Source: Entrophospora sp. SA101 (lineage: Eukaryota > Glomeromycota > Glomeromycetes > Entrophosporales > Entrophosporaceae). Taken from it: a stretch of 12,154 nucleotides of DNA. The stretch is taken from NCBI GenBank assembly GCA_958430865.1, contig CAUDNR010000616.1, positions 15,944-28,097 on the forward strand. Direction: 5' to 3'. Positions 1-8,427 of this stretch are shown piece after piece; position 1 is the first letter of the stretch; every line of letters begins with the position of its first letter. The position numbers were made by a program, and so were the translations under genes. Below the pieces are notes generated by a model. The model was given only the letters and a program-made list of their open reading frames with translations, made no database searches and had not been told where the DNA came from.

Positions 1-824
1 ATCTGGGGACGGCCGTTCTATTTGTATTTTTTTGAATTGATAAAATAGACTATTATTGTCTTGACCTGAGTGATGTCATTTTGTGAGTAAAAGACACGAA
101 GCTCACTGTCACGTTTTCGTTTAAAAACTTGTTTCTTTATACAATGCTTTTACTTTTGTGAAACAACAAAATCCTTTTTTGTAGGAATTTTTAATGCGTA
201 TTTTTTATTGATGATCATTCTTGAAATATCAAAAACATGTGTAACACCTTTTGCAATGATCATTACTCAAAAAAATTTATTATACTTATACCCGGTTTTT
301 GCTAGAAACCCCCCCCCCCCCATATATTAAAATCATTCGAAACGAAAGGTTCTATCTCAGTCTTTAAAAAATTTTTATTAAAAAAAAATCATGTTTTGTA
401 TTATGATAAAATTGATAAAATCGCATATGCCAATAAATATCTTATTGGCAAAATTTCTGGCAAATTCCTCATGTTGATAATTTGTTATAATAATCTCTAG
501 CATTATTATAAGACTTTTTTGGTGGTCATTATTTATCAAATCTTTATGTTTTTTCTATATATATTACTATTTCCTCAATTAACAATTTTGGATCTTGCTT
601 GATTGATAAATTTTCGAAACCAAATTTTCCTATTGCTATATTAATATAATAATATTATTATTATTATAATACATTCCATGATTTCTGTGGCATACCACCA
701 TTTGAATGCATTAATATTTTAATCAGGAACTGGTGTTACTGTCTTATCTAAATTTCATCCAAATGTTTGAGTTATTTCATTTTCATATTCTAAGCATTGC
801 ATTAAAAAGTAATCCTTGCTGTAG
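1..824. other. A/T-rich spacer without recognisable gene
   Basis: No reading frame with protein-like composition is visible on either strand. The stretch holds a C13 homopolymer at 309-321 and an ATT/ATA simple-sequence tract around 640-672. It ends at a decayed protein relic on the - strand that begins at 908. I found no tRNA or promoter signature. Confidence 0.5.
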
Positions 825-908
825 TTAAGATTTTGCAGCATCTTGAACTTCTGGTGGGGCTTCATTTAAAGAAATACTTCCAAGAAATGCTCCTTTTTCA
901 CTTTCTCC
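825..908 (-). pseudogene. Short protein-like relic, family unknown
   Basis: A 27-codon open stretch on the - strand ends in TAA at 825. Its translation starts GESEKGAFLGSISL and ends PPEVQDAAKS, which looks like real protein rather than the low-complexity output of the flanking DNA. Just past the stop, the same frame reads LQQGLLFNAMLRI before another stop, so coding similarity may have continued to about 780. A second open piece, in another frame at roughly 925-985, reads LTLSLETSSLNTVS. This is best read as an old broken gene or transposon ORF with indels. I do not recognise the family. It lies on the same strand as the hAT relic at 1493-1636 and could be a distal part of it, but the usual hAT catalytic and dimerisation motifs are not visible. 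Confidence 0.3.
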
Positions 909-1302
909 TCATAAATTATTTATTTTTTAGTGTGAGTTTGAAAACTAACAGTATTCAAAGATGATGTTTCTAGGCTTAGAGTAAGATTGCTAATATAATA
1001 ATCATGATTATTATAATCTTTTAATTATGGATCAATGGCATAATTTTTTTGGTAAGTGAAATAAGTGAGTTGAACTGATAAATAAACGGGAAATTTCTTG
1101 ATTAAATCAGTCAAAAGCAGTTTTTTTGAGCCCAATAGGATTATCAGCTAATTGATCAATTTTCCTGCAAAAATAATTCAGAAGCCTGTCCTGTTAAAGC
1201 CATGTTGTGTTGACTTCAAAGAAAGGTTCATCAAATTCTTCTATGCCATTTGTTGGTGTTAATGAATTGAATGGAATTGGTGCAATACAAATGTGTCCAG
1301 AG

Positions 1303-1446
1303 TCACATTGTCATATTTTCATGGTTTTCCTGTTTAATAACATTCTCAAACCAAAAAGTTAATGAACCAAACTCATCATCTTTTGCCATTCCTTCTCCAA
1401 TACATGATTTCCTAGCACTGCTAAGTATAGATTTTTTTGCTGTCAT
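1303..1446 (-). pseudogene. 47-residue open frame, possible gene fragment
   Basis: On the - strand an ATG at 1446 opens 47 codons ending in TGA at 1303. The product starts MTAKKSILSSARKSCIG and continues with KDDEFGSLTFWFENVIKQ. It is hydrophilic and charged, unlike the opposite-strand frame, which is a hydrophobic shadow. The frame stays open upstream of this ATG to about 1470. It has no recognisable domain, and no neighbour suggests a role. It lies about 50 bp beyond the hAT BED-finger relic on the same strand, so both could be pieces of one decayed element. An independent short gene is less likely. Confidence 0.25.
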
Positions 1447-1492
1447 GTCTCTAATAGTATAATTTCTTAAGTCCTAATTCACTATTTAGCCA

Positions 1493-1636
1493 TCAATCTG
1501 GAAATGTTTTTGACAAGTATTTATGCATGTCATATCTAATACAGTAATTTGCCAAATGAGTTTCAAGACTTGATGTTTCTCCGCATTGAAAATATTTGAG
1601 ACAATATAGACAGACATTTAGCAGAAAAATGGTCAT
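1493..1636 (-). pseudogene. hAT transposase relic: BED-type zinc finger
   Basis: An ATG at 1636 on the - strand opens 47 codons ending in TGA at 1493. Residues 9-34 read CLYCLKYFQCGETSSL followed by ETHLANYC. This gives the C-x2-C ... H-x4-C layout of a BED zinc finger and the LE(A/T)HLAN-C tail that is very common in hAT transposases of Glomeromycete genomes (family knowledge). A full hAT transposase has more than 500 residues. Here the frame stops about 15 residues after the finger, and I could not find the DDE core or the C-terminal dimerisation region. It is therefore a decayed fragment that would have bound the element's ends near its N-terminus. No matching 8-bp target duplication around this fragment was identified. 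Confidence 0.5.
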
Positions 1637-1659
1637 TAGAATTTTTAATAGGCTCTTTG

Positions 1660-2487
1660 GTATTCCTAGTTAAGAGGAAGACAAATTATCATAACGTTTT
1701 ACAAATCAAATGTAGATTTATTATTTTTAATTAATTATTTTTCCCCTTTCAAATAACTACTTGCCCCACAAAACATTTCGTCAGGTATCATTTAATCATC
1801 AATAACGCATTATTGTAAAAAGTCATGTTATTTGTAATACTTCAAATATCTATCCTTCAATGAAAAAAAAAAAATTTAATCAATAAAAATAAATAAATAA
1901 TTACACTTTTACATAAAAATAGCCCTTTACTGTGATCAATCAATTAATGATTGATTGATTCGTTAGCCCTTTCTGATGATTAATTGTTGGGCAACCTTTA
2001 ATTATTAGTTAGGGAACCCTTTTTAGTTTTATTAGATTGCCTCAAGTAGTATAGTCGTATATGGTGGTGATTTTAGTTTAGCTTGAACATTATTGGCTAC
2101 CATATTTGCTGACTCTGACTGTAATAAAGTAGATTTTCTATTCATAATACAAATTCTTATTCAAATTATTCAAATCACTCGTTTTATTCATTTTATTTGT
2201 TTTATTTGAATTAATCATTTTAATCAAATAATCATTTTTAATCATTTATTCGTTTTATTTAAAGACATGAAGGTTTTTGGCATTGTGTAAATATATTTGG
2301 TTAGGTTATTTAATTAAGTTTCAATTAAGTTTATTATTTCTCTAGATCCACATCAAAAAAAAAAAAGACAAAACTTTTTTAATAATTTGATTCAAAATGA
2401 TGGTTACTCCAAGTCATTTAGGTCACTTAACATCACTGAACTGCTTACAATTGCCTAGGCTAAATATACAGTAGACATATTAATGTA
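1660..2487. other. Spacer with small palindrome flanked by 8-bp repeats
   Basis: No coding sequence is evident. At 1935-1942 and 1948-1955 the arms ATCAATCA and TGATTGAT form a hairpin with a 5-nt loop. The hairpin is bracketed by identical AGCCCTTT octamers at 1921-1928 and 1965-1972. Around 2150-2260 there is a degenerate TCATTTTAATCA / TTTTATT repeat tract, and A12-type homopolymers occur near 1862 and 2356. Confidence 0.45.
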
Positions 2488-3656
2488 TTATGCACATGCA
2501 CAATTTGCATCAAGATTAGCTTCATCTTTCTTTAAATAATTTTCAGTTGTCTGAGTATCATTTATTTTAAAAACATAAGAAGCAATTTCACCTTGTTGCT
2601 TTTTCAAAACGCATCTGATAATACAATAATTCTTGGGTTCAATGATAGATTGGTTCATATATTCTAATTTCCCACCACAATCAGTTAAAAAACAATAAGG
2701 GTGGTGTATGGTATTTCACCATTTGTGCTGAAACATCCCCACACTTACCCTAATATGCGTTTTCCCAATGTCGAACTAGAGTCAAGTTCAACAGGATCTT
2801 CTTTCCCTGCTGATCTTGCTAAGCCCATTATTATATACAGCACATACATTGCTGTATTCAATTTATTATTTTCAACATGTTATAATATAAAATATTTTTC
2901 TCTCTTTTTGGCCCCTAAAAATTTGATCAATTTGTTAATGTTTAGAACATATCAAGAAACAAAAATAATATAAAATAGAAATGATACATACTCAGACAAG
3001 AGTTCTTTGAACTTATAAATTGCAGATTTTGTGGATCTGATATCCCAGATAGTGTTTTGAGAAGCCACTTGTGAAACAATGTTCAATTGTTCTGTCAATT
3101 GATCTGCTTCAACCAAATTTTGATAGAATATATCTTGTTCGTCAATTGCATTTTCATCCAAATTAGAAATTTCATTCATTAGACAAATAATCACACAATG
3201 AATGTAGATGATTGTTGGTTGGATCAAAATACATTTTTGGTACAACATAAAATTGCATCACCCGAGTAATGATAATACCAAGACCATGCAGTGATTTGAA
3301 AAAAAGCCACATAAAGATGTCCTTCCTGGTGGGTGGAGGACGAGGAATTTGGTAGAGTTTAAGGATAAGCAAATCCTTTTTCTCTACTTGGTTCCCTTTT
3401 CTTGCGTGTGTGCACTTTTCAATTGCCTACAATCATAAATTGTAGAGCTTTTTTAAAAATTATTTCCAAATGAATAAATATGATGTTTATTATAAACAGG
3501 GTTGGCATTGGACATGTTCAAATGTGTTGTAATTTGGTGTTTTGATGATGGAGGTTGGGTTGGTGATGAATTTGATCGGGTTGGTGATTGAGATTGAGAT
3601 TGGGATTGGGATGGTGGAGTTGGAGTGAAGGTTGGATGGTGATGCTGTTGTTGATC
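2488..3656 (-). pseudogene. Disrupted multi-exon gene, function unknown
   Basis: Four coding blocks line up on the - strand. Block 1 (3656-3498) is a low-complexity H/Q/P/S-rich segment (DQQQHHHPTFTPTPPSQSQ). A 71-nt GT-AG intron (3497-3427) then joins in phase to block 2 (3426-2988), which includes RPPPTRKDIFMWLFFKSL, MYFDPTNNHLHSLCDYL and NTIWDIRSTKSAIYKFKEL. A 73-nt GT-AG intron (2987-2915) leads to block 3 (2914-2749), with MYVLYIIMGLARSAGKEDPV. Block 4 runs to TAA at 2488 and contains TDCGGKLEYMNQSIIEPKN. The frame breaks near 3176 (an AATGAATGAA context), near 2870 (an A run), at 2737 (in-frame TAA, or skewed G runs) and near 2693 (a T6 run). Intron phases match and the blocks look like real protein, so this was once a gene. 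I do not recognise the family. A further P/N-rich block, possibly an upstream exon, lies at 3679-3725. Whether the breaks are decay or sequencing errors cannot be decided from this sequence. Confidence 0.5.
3568..3635. repeat. G-rich GAGATT/GGGATT hexamer-like tract
   Basis: The + strand carries short iterations of GAGATT and GGGATT within a wider GGTTGG/GGTGATG-rich stretch. On the - strand the core encodes the SQSQSQSQ part of the disrupted gene, so it is best seen as a coding microsatellite. It resembles telomere-like hexamers only superficially. Confidence 0.5.
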
Positions 3657-3726
3657 CTACACTTAATATTACTATTACGTGTGGATTATTGTCAGCATAT
3701 GGTGGTGGTGAATTTGGATTGATAGC

Positions 3727-4207
3727 TAAAGCCAACCCTGATTATGGGTGTCAGATTTATAAAATTTTCCTTTCACCAACAAGCAAGCGTCATGCGATTG
3801 CAAACCTCAATAACTATAGAATTCTAATTTTCTACAGGTGAGGCAATTGAACAAGTTGGAAAGGCTTCAGACAAGCAAGAAGCTTTAAAATAACAGTGAT
3901 CAATAAACTTCAGAGCATCATTACCCCACCCCGAAGTTTAATTCCATTATTATATCATCAGGGGATCAAGTCAGATTAGCCTTTTTTCACAAGGAATATG
4001 TGAATAATTGTAATATTTGAAATGCAATAAAATTTTGCATATCAAATTGTTTTTAGTGTCCCCAGGTTGCCCAATAGCAGTTTCCTACATGTGTGTAATA
4101 TATATATATTTGATGGTTAAGTTATTGCCTTATAATCATTTTAATGATAATAATGAATGCTCACACAAAACAAATATATCAATTGTTTGTTTATTATCAC
4201 ACATGCC
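3727..4207. other. Spacer with weak exon-like signals only
   Basis: A - strand open stretch from about 3930 to 3838 (translation includes NDALKFIDHCYFKASCLSEA) is followed by a GT at 3837. It could be an upstream exon of the disrupted gene, since its phase would fit the acceptor at 3657. On the + strand the same bases can be read as a terminal exon after a CTACAG acceptor (EAIEQVGKASDKQEALK, then stop). Neither reading is supported by a recognisable domain. The rest is A/T-rich DNA without features. Confidence 0.3.
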
Positions 4208-4394
4208 AAGGAGAGTACTTGAATAAGCTTCTCCTTACTGCATTCTGCAGAATGTACTTAAAAATATAGATATCCTACCTTTTATTAAGTGTGTCCCCAG
4301 TGAGGCAACTTACTGATATAGGATTTGGCATGCGTTATCTGTTGAAATATATTTTAATAATAATATTATGATATTTATTATTATTAAAAATATA
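4208..4394. repeat. Diverged direct repeat, copy 1
   Basis: This block and the one at 4461-4720 share the same order of words. Both have AAGGAGAGT, AAGCTTCTCCTTACTG, TATAGATATCCT, TACCTTTTATTAAG, then CCAGTGAGG, then GCGT/GTGCATTATCTGTTG, and end in an ATT/ATA palindrome. Copy 1 is shorter because a stretch of roughly 80 bp between CCAGTGAGG and the final ATCTGTTG part is missing or unrelated. The start can fold as a hairpin (AAGGAGA with TCTCCTT). The end, 4352-4389, is a perfect 14-bp inverted repeat. Confidence 0.6.
4352..4389. repeat. Perfect 14-bp A/T inverted repeat
   Basis: TTTTAATAATAATA at 4352-4365 is the exact reverse complement of TATTATTATTAAAA at 4376-4389, with a 10-nt loop between. 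It closes repeat copy 1. A weaker version closes copy 2 near 4684-4720. Confidence 0.75.
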
Positions 4395-4460
4395 CCAGTC
4401 ATTTTTTTATTATAACACGTTACAAGGAATCTTATTTTCAACCTCCTTATTTCCCTATTG

Positions 4461-4720
4461 AAGGAGAGTGCTTTCACAAGCTTCTCCTTACTGTCTCCAC
4501 CCTCAGATTCTGTAAAGTATAGATATCCTTCCTACCTTTTATTAAGCATGTCCAGTGAGGAAAATAACCTGCTATTTTCTGGGTGACACTGTGGAAGAAG
4601 ACTTGCTGGTATTGTCAGGACTTGCAGAAGAGCCATGTACCAACCAAGGAATAGAATCTGGCGTGCATTATCTGTTGGAACGTATTTAATAATATTATTA
4701 TAATGTTTATTATTATTTTG
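4461..4720. repeat. Diverged direct repeat, copy 2, with short open frame
   Basis: This is the longer partner of the block at 4208-4394 and carries an extra internal segment around 4566-4650. In that segment the + strand is open for 47 codons (4546-4689, no ATG) and reads GDTVEEDLLVLSGLAEEP and GIESGVHYLLERI before TAA. That sounds like protein, but the frame is broken by a stop in copy 1. A dispersed repeat that once carried coding sequence, or a captured gene piece, would explain it. I do not recognise the family, and no target-site duplication is evident around either copy. Confidence 0.5.
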
Positions 4721-4934
4721 TTTTTTTTTAAAATAATGTTGTTTCACAGTGTAAAATAGTAAATTATAAATCACGGGAAACGAACATATAAATCGGAAAT
4801 GATTTACAAAAAGTTACACGCAAATAAAATCGGAAAAACTGATCAAGTAATCAAAACCGTTCAATTTATTCAAACACCAATAAAATAATTGACTCACGGA
4901 AATATTGGAAATGTAAATATTCCAACATTCTAAA

Positions 4935-5236
4935 TGTAACGAATTACAAAGTCTCAGAATAATATTTAAACGAAAGAATTTTACATGACTCATGTTGACT
5001 AGAAATTACTTGAAAATAATTCTACATGGAAGGTTTAAAGAATACATTAATTAGTATAATTTAGGATTTTAAAGAAATTGGAGAACTAGATGATAGAACC
5101 TCTAAAATGTATAAATACGTTGTAAATTTCTCTTTCATGTAATCTTTAGTTAGTTTTTAACTCAAATATTATAATAAATAAACCTTGACCTTGACCTTGA
5201 CCTTGACCTTGTTCTTGTCCTTGTTAACTTCGAACA
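4935..5236. mobile_element. Possible solo LTR (weak)
   Basis: The stretch starts TGTAACGAATTAC and ends CGAACA, giving TG...CA ends. It contains a TATA-like box TATAAATA at 5110-5117, overlapping polyadenylation-like AATAAA at 5173-5178 and 5177-5182, and then a CCTTGA hexamer array. This order (TATA, poly(A) signal, short tail) is what an LTR would show. No matching 5-bp target duplication flanks it (CTAAA versus TTATA), and no internal retrotransposon domain is present. An ordinary gene 3' end or a LINE tail with simple repeats remains possible. Confidence 0.25.
5183..5224 (+). repeat. CCTTGA hexanucleotide array
   Basis: Four perfect CCTTGA units (5183-5206) are followed by three diverged units, CCTTGT, TCTTGT and CCTTGT. 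The array directly follows AATAAATAAA. Confidence 0.9.
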
Positions 5237-5812
5237 TTATATTTTCATAATGATAATAAATCTATTCCTAATGACGAATTTATACTAATCCCGTGCATAA
5301 TTATTTTCTCTTATTCTATATTTGTCTCTATTAATTTTATTATTTTTTTTATTTCTTTTCTTTTCCTTTAGTGCTTTTAGTGAGGTCAGTTAAGAGACTG
5401 AATAATAAATATAAATAATCAGTGTAAAAGTATTGTGGCGGATACTTCGGATATTATAAATATCATTAAGTCATGCTGGCTCAGGCAGATAACAAAGAAC
5501 TGCTGAGAAACGTTACCAGAAGGGAAGTAAGGAAACTTGCCCTGTAAATAATTAAATAGCTTGAGCGCTATAGTGAAAGAAAGTAATCAAAGAATTAAAT
5601 AATTGGATACTGCCATAAGAAGGGATAAATAATATTTTAACCAAATCCAAGAGATTTGTGTGAGACACAGATTTTGATCTCACAACAGTGATCAATGATT
5701 TTTATGGCGTAGCTGTGAAATTATCATTGTCCCCATGGAATAACTGATTTGTCCCATGGAGACTAATGTCCTGTGATTTAAAAAAGTTTATTTTATTGTT
5801 TATTTTTTATAA
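5237..5812. other. Spacer without recognisable gene
   Basis: Both strands are full of stops. A short self-complementary stretch (TTTATTTTATTG ... TATAAAATAAAAA) lies near 5788-5819. The segment 5380-5720 is slightly less A/T-rich than its surroundings but yields no protein-like frame that I can support. Confidence 0.4.
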
Positions 5813-6091
5813 AATAAAAAATCTACTCATTTCTTTTATCCCAACCCATTTACTAATGTGAGTGCTCTTCGCCTTTCCCAAAAAGTTCCAGAGGCTTCAA
5901 CATCTACTTTGCTTCAAATCGAAATGGCTGATTCTGTTTCTCAAGATACTTTAATATCATTTGAAATTCAAGTTAAACTTAATTTTTATCGTCAAGAAGC
6001 TTTATTAAACAAAAAATCAACACCTTGCTACTATGAATATTTTAACTCATGTCATAGAACCATCAAGTATGCCCAAATTTTCTTTGGATGA
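5813..6091 (+). CDS. Hypothetical protein fragment
   Basis: The + strand frame is open from 5813 to TGA at 6089-6091. The only early in-frame ATG is at 5924 and would give 55 residues. Upstream codons still read like protein (FYPNPFTNVSALRLSQKVPE), so the open part probably began earlier, either in a lost exon or from a non-ATG boundary. The remainder includes DSVSQDTLISFEIQVKLNFY and CYYEYFNSCHRTIKYAQ. No domain is recognised. There is no signal peptide or membrane segment and no clear splice acceptor at the left edge. It stands alone, more than 1 kb from other coding sequence, and is likely a gene or transposon-ORF remnant rather than a working gene. Confidence 0.3.
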   Translation, partial: NKKSTHFFYPNPFTNVSALRLSQKVPEASTSTLLQIEMADSVSQDTLISFEIQVKLNFYRQEALLNKKSTPCYYEYFNSCHRTIKYAQIFFG

Positions 6092-7044
6092 TATTCAAAA
6101 GAAATTTTCTATTTTTAATTGTCATTTTAATATTGTGTTTTTTTAAATCTTAATAATTAATAATTTATATATATGCAGCAATTCTTTGTAGCATGGACAA
6201 TAAAGTGAAATAAATAGGATCTCAGACAATCATATTTGAACTGGTATGTAAGAAAACATATAAAAAGTTGTGAAAAATACTCTAAATATCTTACTAAAAA
6301 TGGCTAGCAAGTTTCCTTTTTGGGCCATTTTTTTTAAAAACCCAATTTTTATTATGTAAATGCTTGAAGATCTGACTGGTGTTTTAACGAGATCACTACC
6401 CACTTTTCTCAATACCAGTTCAATTATAATTGTCCGAGGTCCTAAATAAATTATATTTCCACAGTTTTCAAAATATCACTATGAGGTTGATTTATGAACC
6501 AATTTATTCTTTGCATTTATTATCACTTTTATATACAAGTAGATGAAATTTATATAGATCTTGATTAAAAGTATTAATTAAATCATTATTTGTTTGTAAT
6601 GAATAAAAATAATTTTGACATTAATTATAATATTTCTATATTCTTTGGAATCCTACATTTAAATTTAATATAAAATCTTACTACAAATCTCCTCTTATCA
6701 TTATTTTTATATTGATAATATAAAGTGATACATTTATTGTTGAAGACAGCATCTATTTACATTGAAGATAATGATATTTCATTCTCCTCCAAGTTCTCAC
6801 TAGTCGGTACTTTTGTAAGGTTGAATTTGGATTTCGATGATTACTTTCATATTGTCACCAATTAATTTTTGGGAGAGCGTATTTTAATTGATGATAACAA
6901 ATTTTTATTATTTTATGTGGATTTGATAAAAATGATTTATTTGATTTTGTATTTAGTCGAAACTAATTATTAAGTTAATTTGTTACAAAGTTATTCTTCA
7001 ATTACAGCAAATTCTCATTCCTTATATACATGTTTGATTATATG
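6092..7044. other. Long A/T-rich spacer
   Basis: No gene is supported. A short region at 6717-6865 gives a 48-codon + strand frame (TASIYIEDNDISFSSKF), and its complement gives IIEIQIQPYKSTD plus, after a shift, ENLEENEISLSSM. Either could be a trace of old coding sequence, but neither has a domain or splice context. Confidence 0.4.
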
Positions 7045-7205
7045 TATCCTAGTTTAGGATAATTAGCCTAGATTAAGATATTTATCCTAATTCAAGATAA
7101 TTCTCCTAAGTTAGGATAATTCTCTCTTTCCAGGATAATTATCCTTCTTTGTACACAGGATAATTCTCCTAATCTAAGATATATATCCTGATTCAGGATA
7201 ATCTT
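7045..7205. repeat. Array of ~19-bp palindromic units
   Basis: About eight imperfect units are built on AGGATAATT...TCCTAA. The AGGATA or AAGATA word starts near 7056, 7075, 7094, 7113, 7132, 7157, 7176 and 7195, so the spacing is about 19 bp apart from one 25-bp step. Because AGGAT alternates with its complement ATCCT, each unit and each neighbouring pair can fold back on itself. No coding potential is seen across it. It lies about 200 bp downstream of the end of the - strand cysteine-rich gene. Confidence 0.8.
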
Positions 7206-7274
7206 CATTAATTTCTACTAAATAAAGGTCTAATGCGAACGTGTTACTAATTAATTAATTGAATCATTCGGAAA

Positions 7275-7404
7275 TTATTACAAAATAAAAATAGGATAAA
7301 ATAAATAATAGATGAAATAAATAACTAAAAATAAATAATAAATAACTAAAAATAATAAATAAATAAAATAAATAATATAAATAATATAAAAATAATATAG
7401 AAAA
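7275..7404. repeat. AAATA/AATAAAT low-complexity tract
   Basis: The tract is almost pure A and T, with iterations of AATAAATAA and AATAACTAAAAAT. It directly follows the stop codon of the - strand gene that ends at 7407, so on that strand it would be the 3' untranslated region or the poly(A) signal area. Confidence 0.7.
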
Positions 7405-7406
7405 TG

Positions 7407-8296
7407 TTACTCCAGATTTTCGGGGTTATTGATCAGCGAATTAAGGTCCAATTCGCATTCCGGTGACAATATGTTTTCTACTTTTTAATATAAAATTGCC
7501 TAGAGATTCTCCATAATTAAAAGATTGATCTGGATTTAAATTACCCTTTTGTTTTTCATGTAATTTATCAGCACCTTTTAGTTGCAAAATTGTATTGATT
7601 AAAAATGGGCTTGGCAAATGTGAAGGGGTTTCTTGATAGGGTTTTTGAGGAGTTTCATTATTATTCCAATGTGCTACTAAAGAAGGCAAAATGTTGGATA
7701 ATAACTTTTGTTTTTCTTCAAAATTGTTTGAGTTTGCAACATCTGTGATCCAGCTTCCAATTTTCCTTAAAGCTTGCTCCAAATCATTTTTATGTGAGCA
7801 TTTTTTTGATGCTTTTCCTTTACCTGGTGGATTATAAATATGACATTCATTTTTATAACAACAATCTTGACAAATATATCTAGGGAGAGCATTAGCAATA
7901 TTGTTGGATTTTTTGTTTAAAATTCATTAATTGTAGATGGACATGTAAATTGACAAATGCATGATGTTAAGATCTTCCTATCACTTATTTGCCAAGAATG
8001 TTTATCACAATAATTGCCTCTTGAATAAATATTAAAAATCTTATAGCAGAATAAACATCTCTTTGATAGCATTTTGCTTGATTAACTAATTTTTCCTGTT
8101 TTGATCCACTATGATGATATGAGGGAGTTTGATCTAAGTTAAAATGATACTTATAGACTCCAAGTTTTCCTAACTCCTTATCTGCATCCTTGACACTAAC
8201 TTCATTAATTTCCCATACCCCAATGCATTGTTGTAGCCTTCTATAACTATTTTGAGTGCAAGGCATGCTACATCCTTTTTCTAAATCAAAAATCAT
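7407..8296 (-). pseudogene. Cysteine-rich protein gene with three frameshifts
   Basis: From ATG at 8296 the - strand codes MIFDLEKGCSMPC, SYRRLQQCIGVWEI, then GKLGVYKYHFNLDQTPSYHH. Near 8066 the frame moves and continues RCLFCYKIFNIYSRGNYCDKH. Near 7920 it moves again to PRYICQDCCYKNECHIYNPP. Near 7480 a third shift leads to ENILSPECELDLNSLINNP and TAA at 7407. Each shift would be cancelled by one extra base in an A run on the coding strand or a T run next to it. Read across the breaks, the product would be close to 300 residues. It has C-x2-C, C-x2-H and C-x2-C-C-x4-C-H groups that suggest zinc binding in the middle (inference). I do not recognise the family. Its start lies 131 bp from the AN1 gene start, in the opposite direction. 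It is either a recently decayed gene or an intact gene with homopolymer errors; a true intron explanation fails because no GT-AG pairs sit at the breaks. Confidence 0.5.
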
Positions 8297-8427
8297 TAAA
8301 GAACATTGTGGAAAATAGTCATCTCGAATAAATTTTTTTAATTCGAATTATGATAAAAAAATGAAGATCTATATTTTTTTAATTTGAACTATTGACGTGT
8401 GCACCATAATTTTTTTCCCTTTTAAAA
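8297..8427. promoter_or_regulatory. Divergent intergenic region (likely bidirectional promoter)
   Basis: The 131-bp gap separates two start codons that point away from each other. It contains two near-identical words 41 bp apart, TTTTTTTAATTCGAA at 8333 and TTTTTTTAATTTGAA at 8374. Poly-T/poly-A tracts typical of nucleosome-poor fungal promoters are also present. The promoter role is inferred from position only. Confidence 0.4.

Noticed and set aside
1271..1462. + strand 63-codon hydrophobic frame
   Set aside because: It is opposite a hydrophilic - strand frame (1303-1446); the hydrophobic one looks like its antisense shadow.
2728..2748. 21-nt GT-AG 'intron' in the disrupted - strand gene (and a similar 22-nt one at 3657-3678)
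   Set aside because: Both are far shorter than the 68-95 nt introns elsewhere in the window, and no fungal precedent is known to me. An in-frame stop or homopolymer shift is a simpler explanation.
2701..2973. + strand 90-codon frame
   Set aside because: It begins at GTG with no ATG nearby and lies opposite the phase-compatible - strand blocks with a 73-nt intron. It is taken as a shadow.
3632..3841. + strand frame reading ITCGLLSAYGGGEFGLIAKA
   Set aside because: It has no ATG, runs straight through a CTACAG acceptor into a stop, and is the complement of the better-supported - strand blocks at 3498-3725.
4532..4774. - strand 80-codon frame
   Set aside because: Its first third is the translation of an A/T simple repeat and the rest is antisense to the open frame in repeat copy 2.
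6230..6412. - strand 60-codon frame (MRKVGSDLVKTPVRSSSIYI...)
   Set aside because: No domain, no splice context, and a composition that moves into F/I/K-rich spacer translation. Treated as chance.
7045..7205. CRISPR array
   Set aside because: Units are 19 bp apart with no unique spacers, the setting is eukaryotic, and there are no cas genes.
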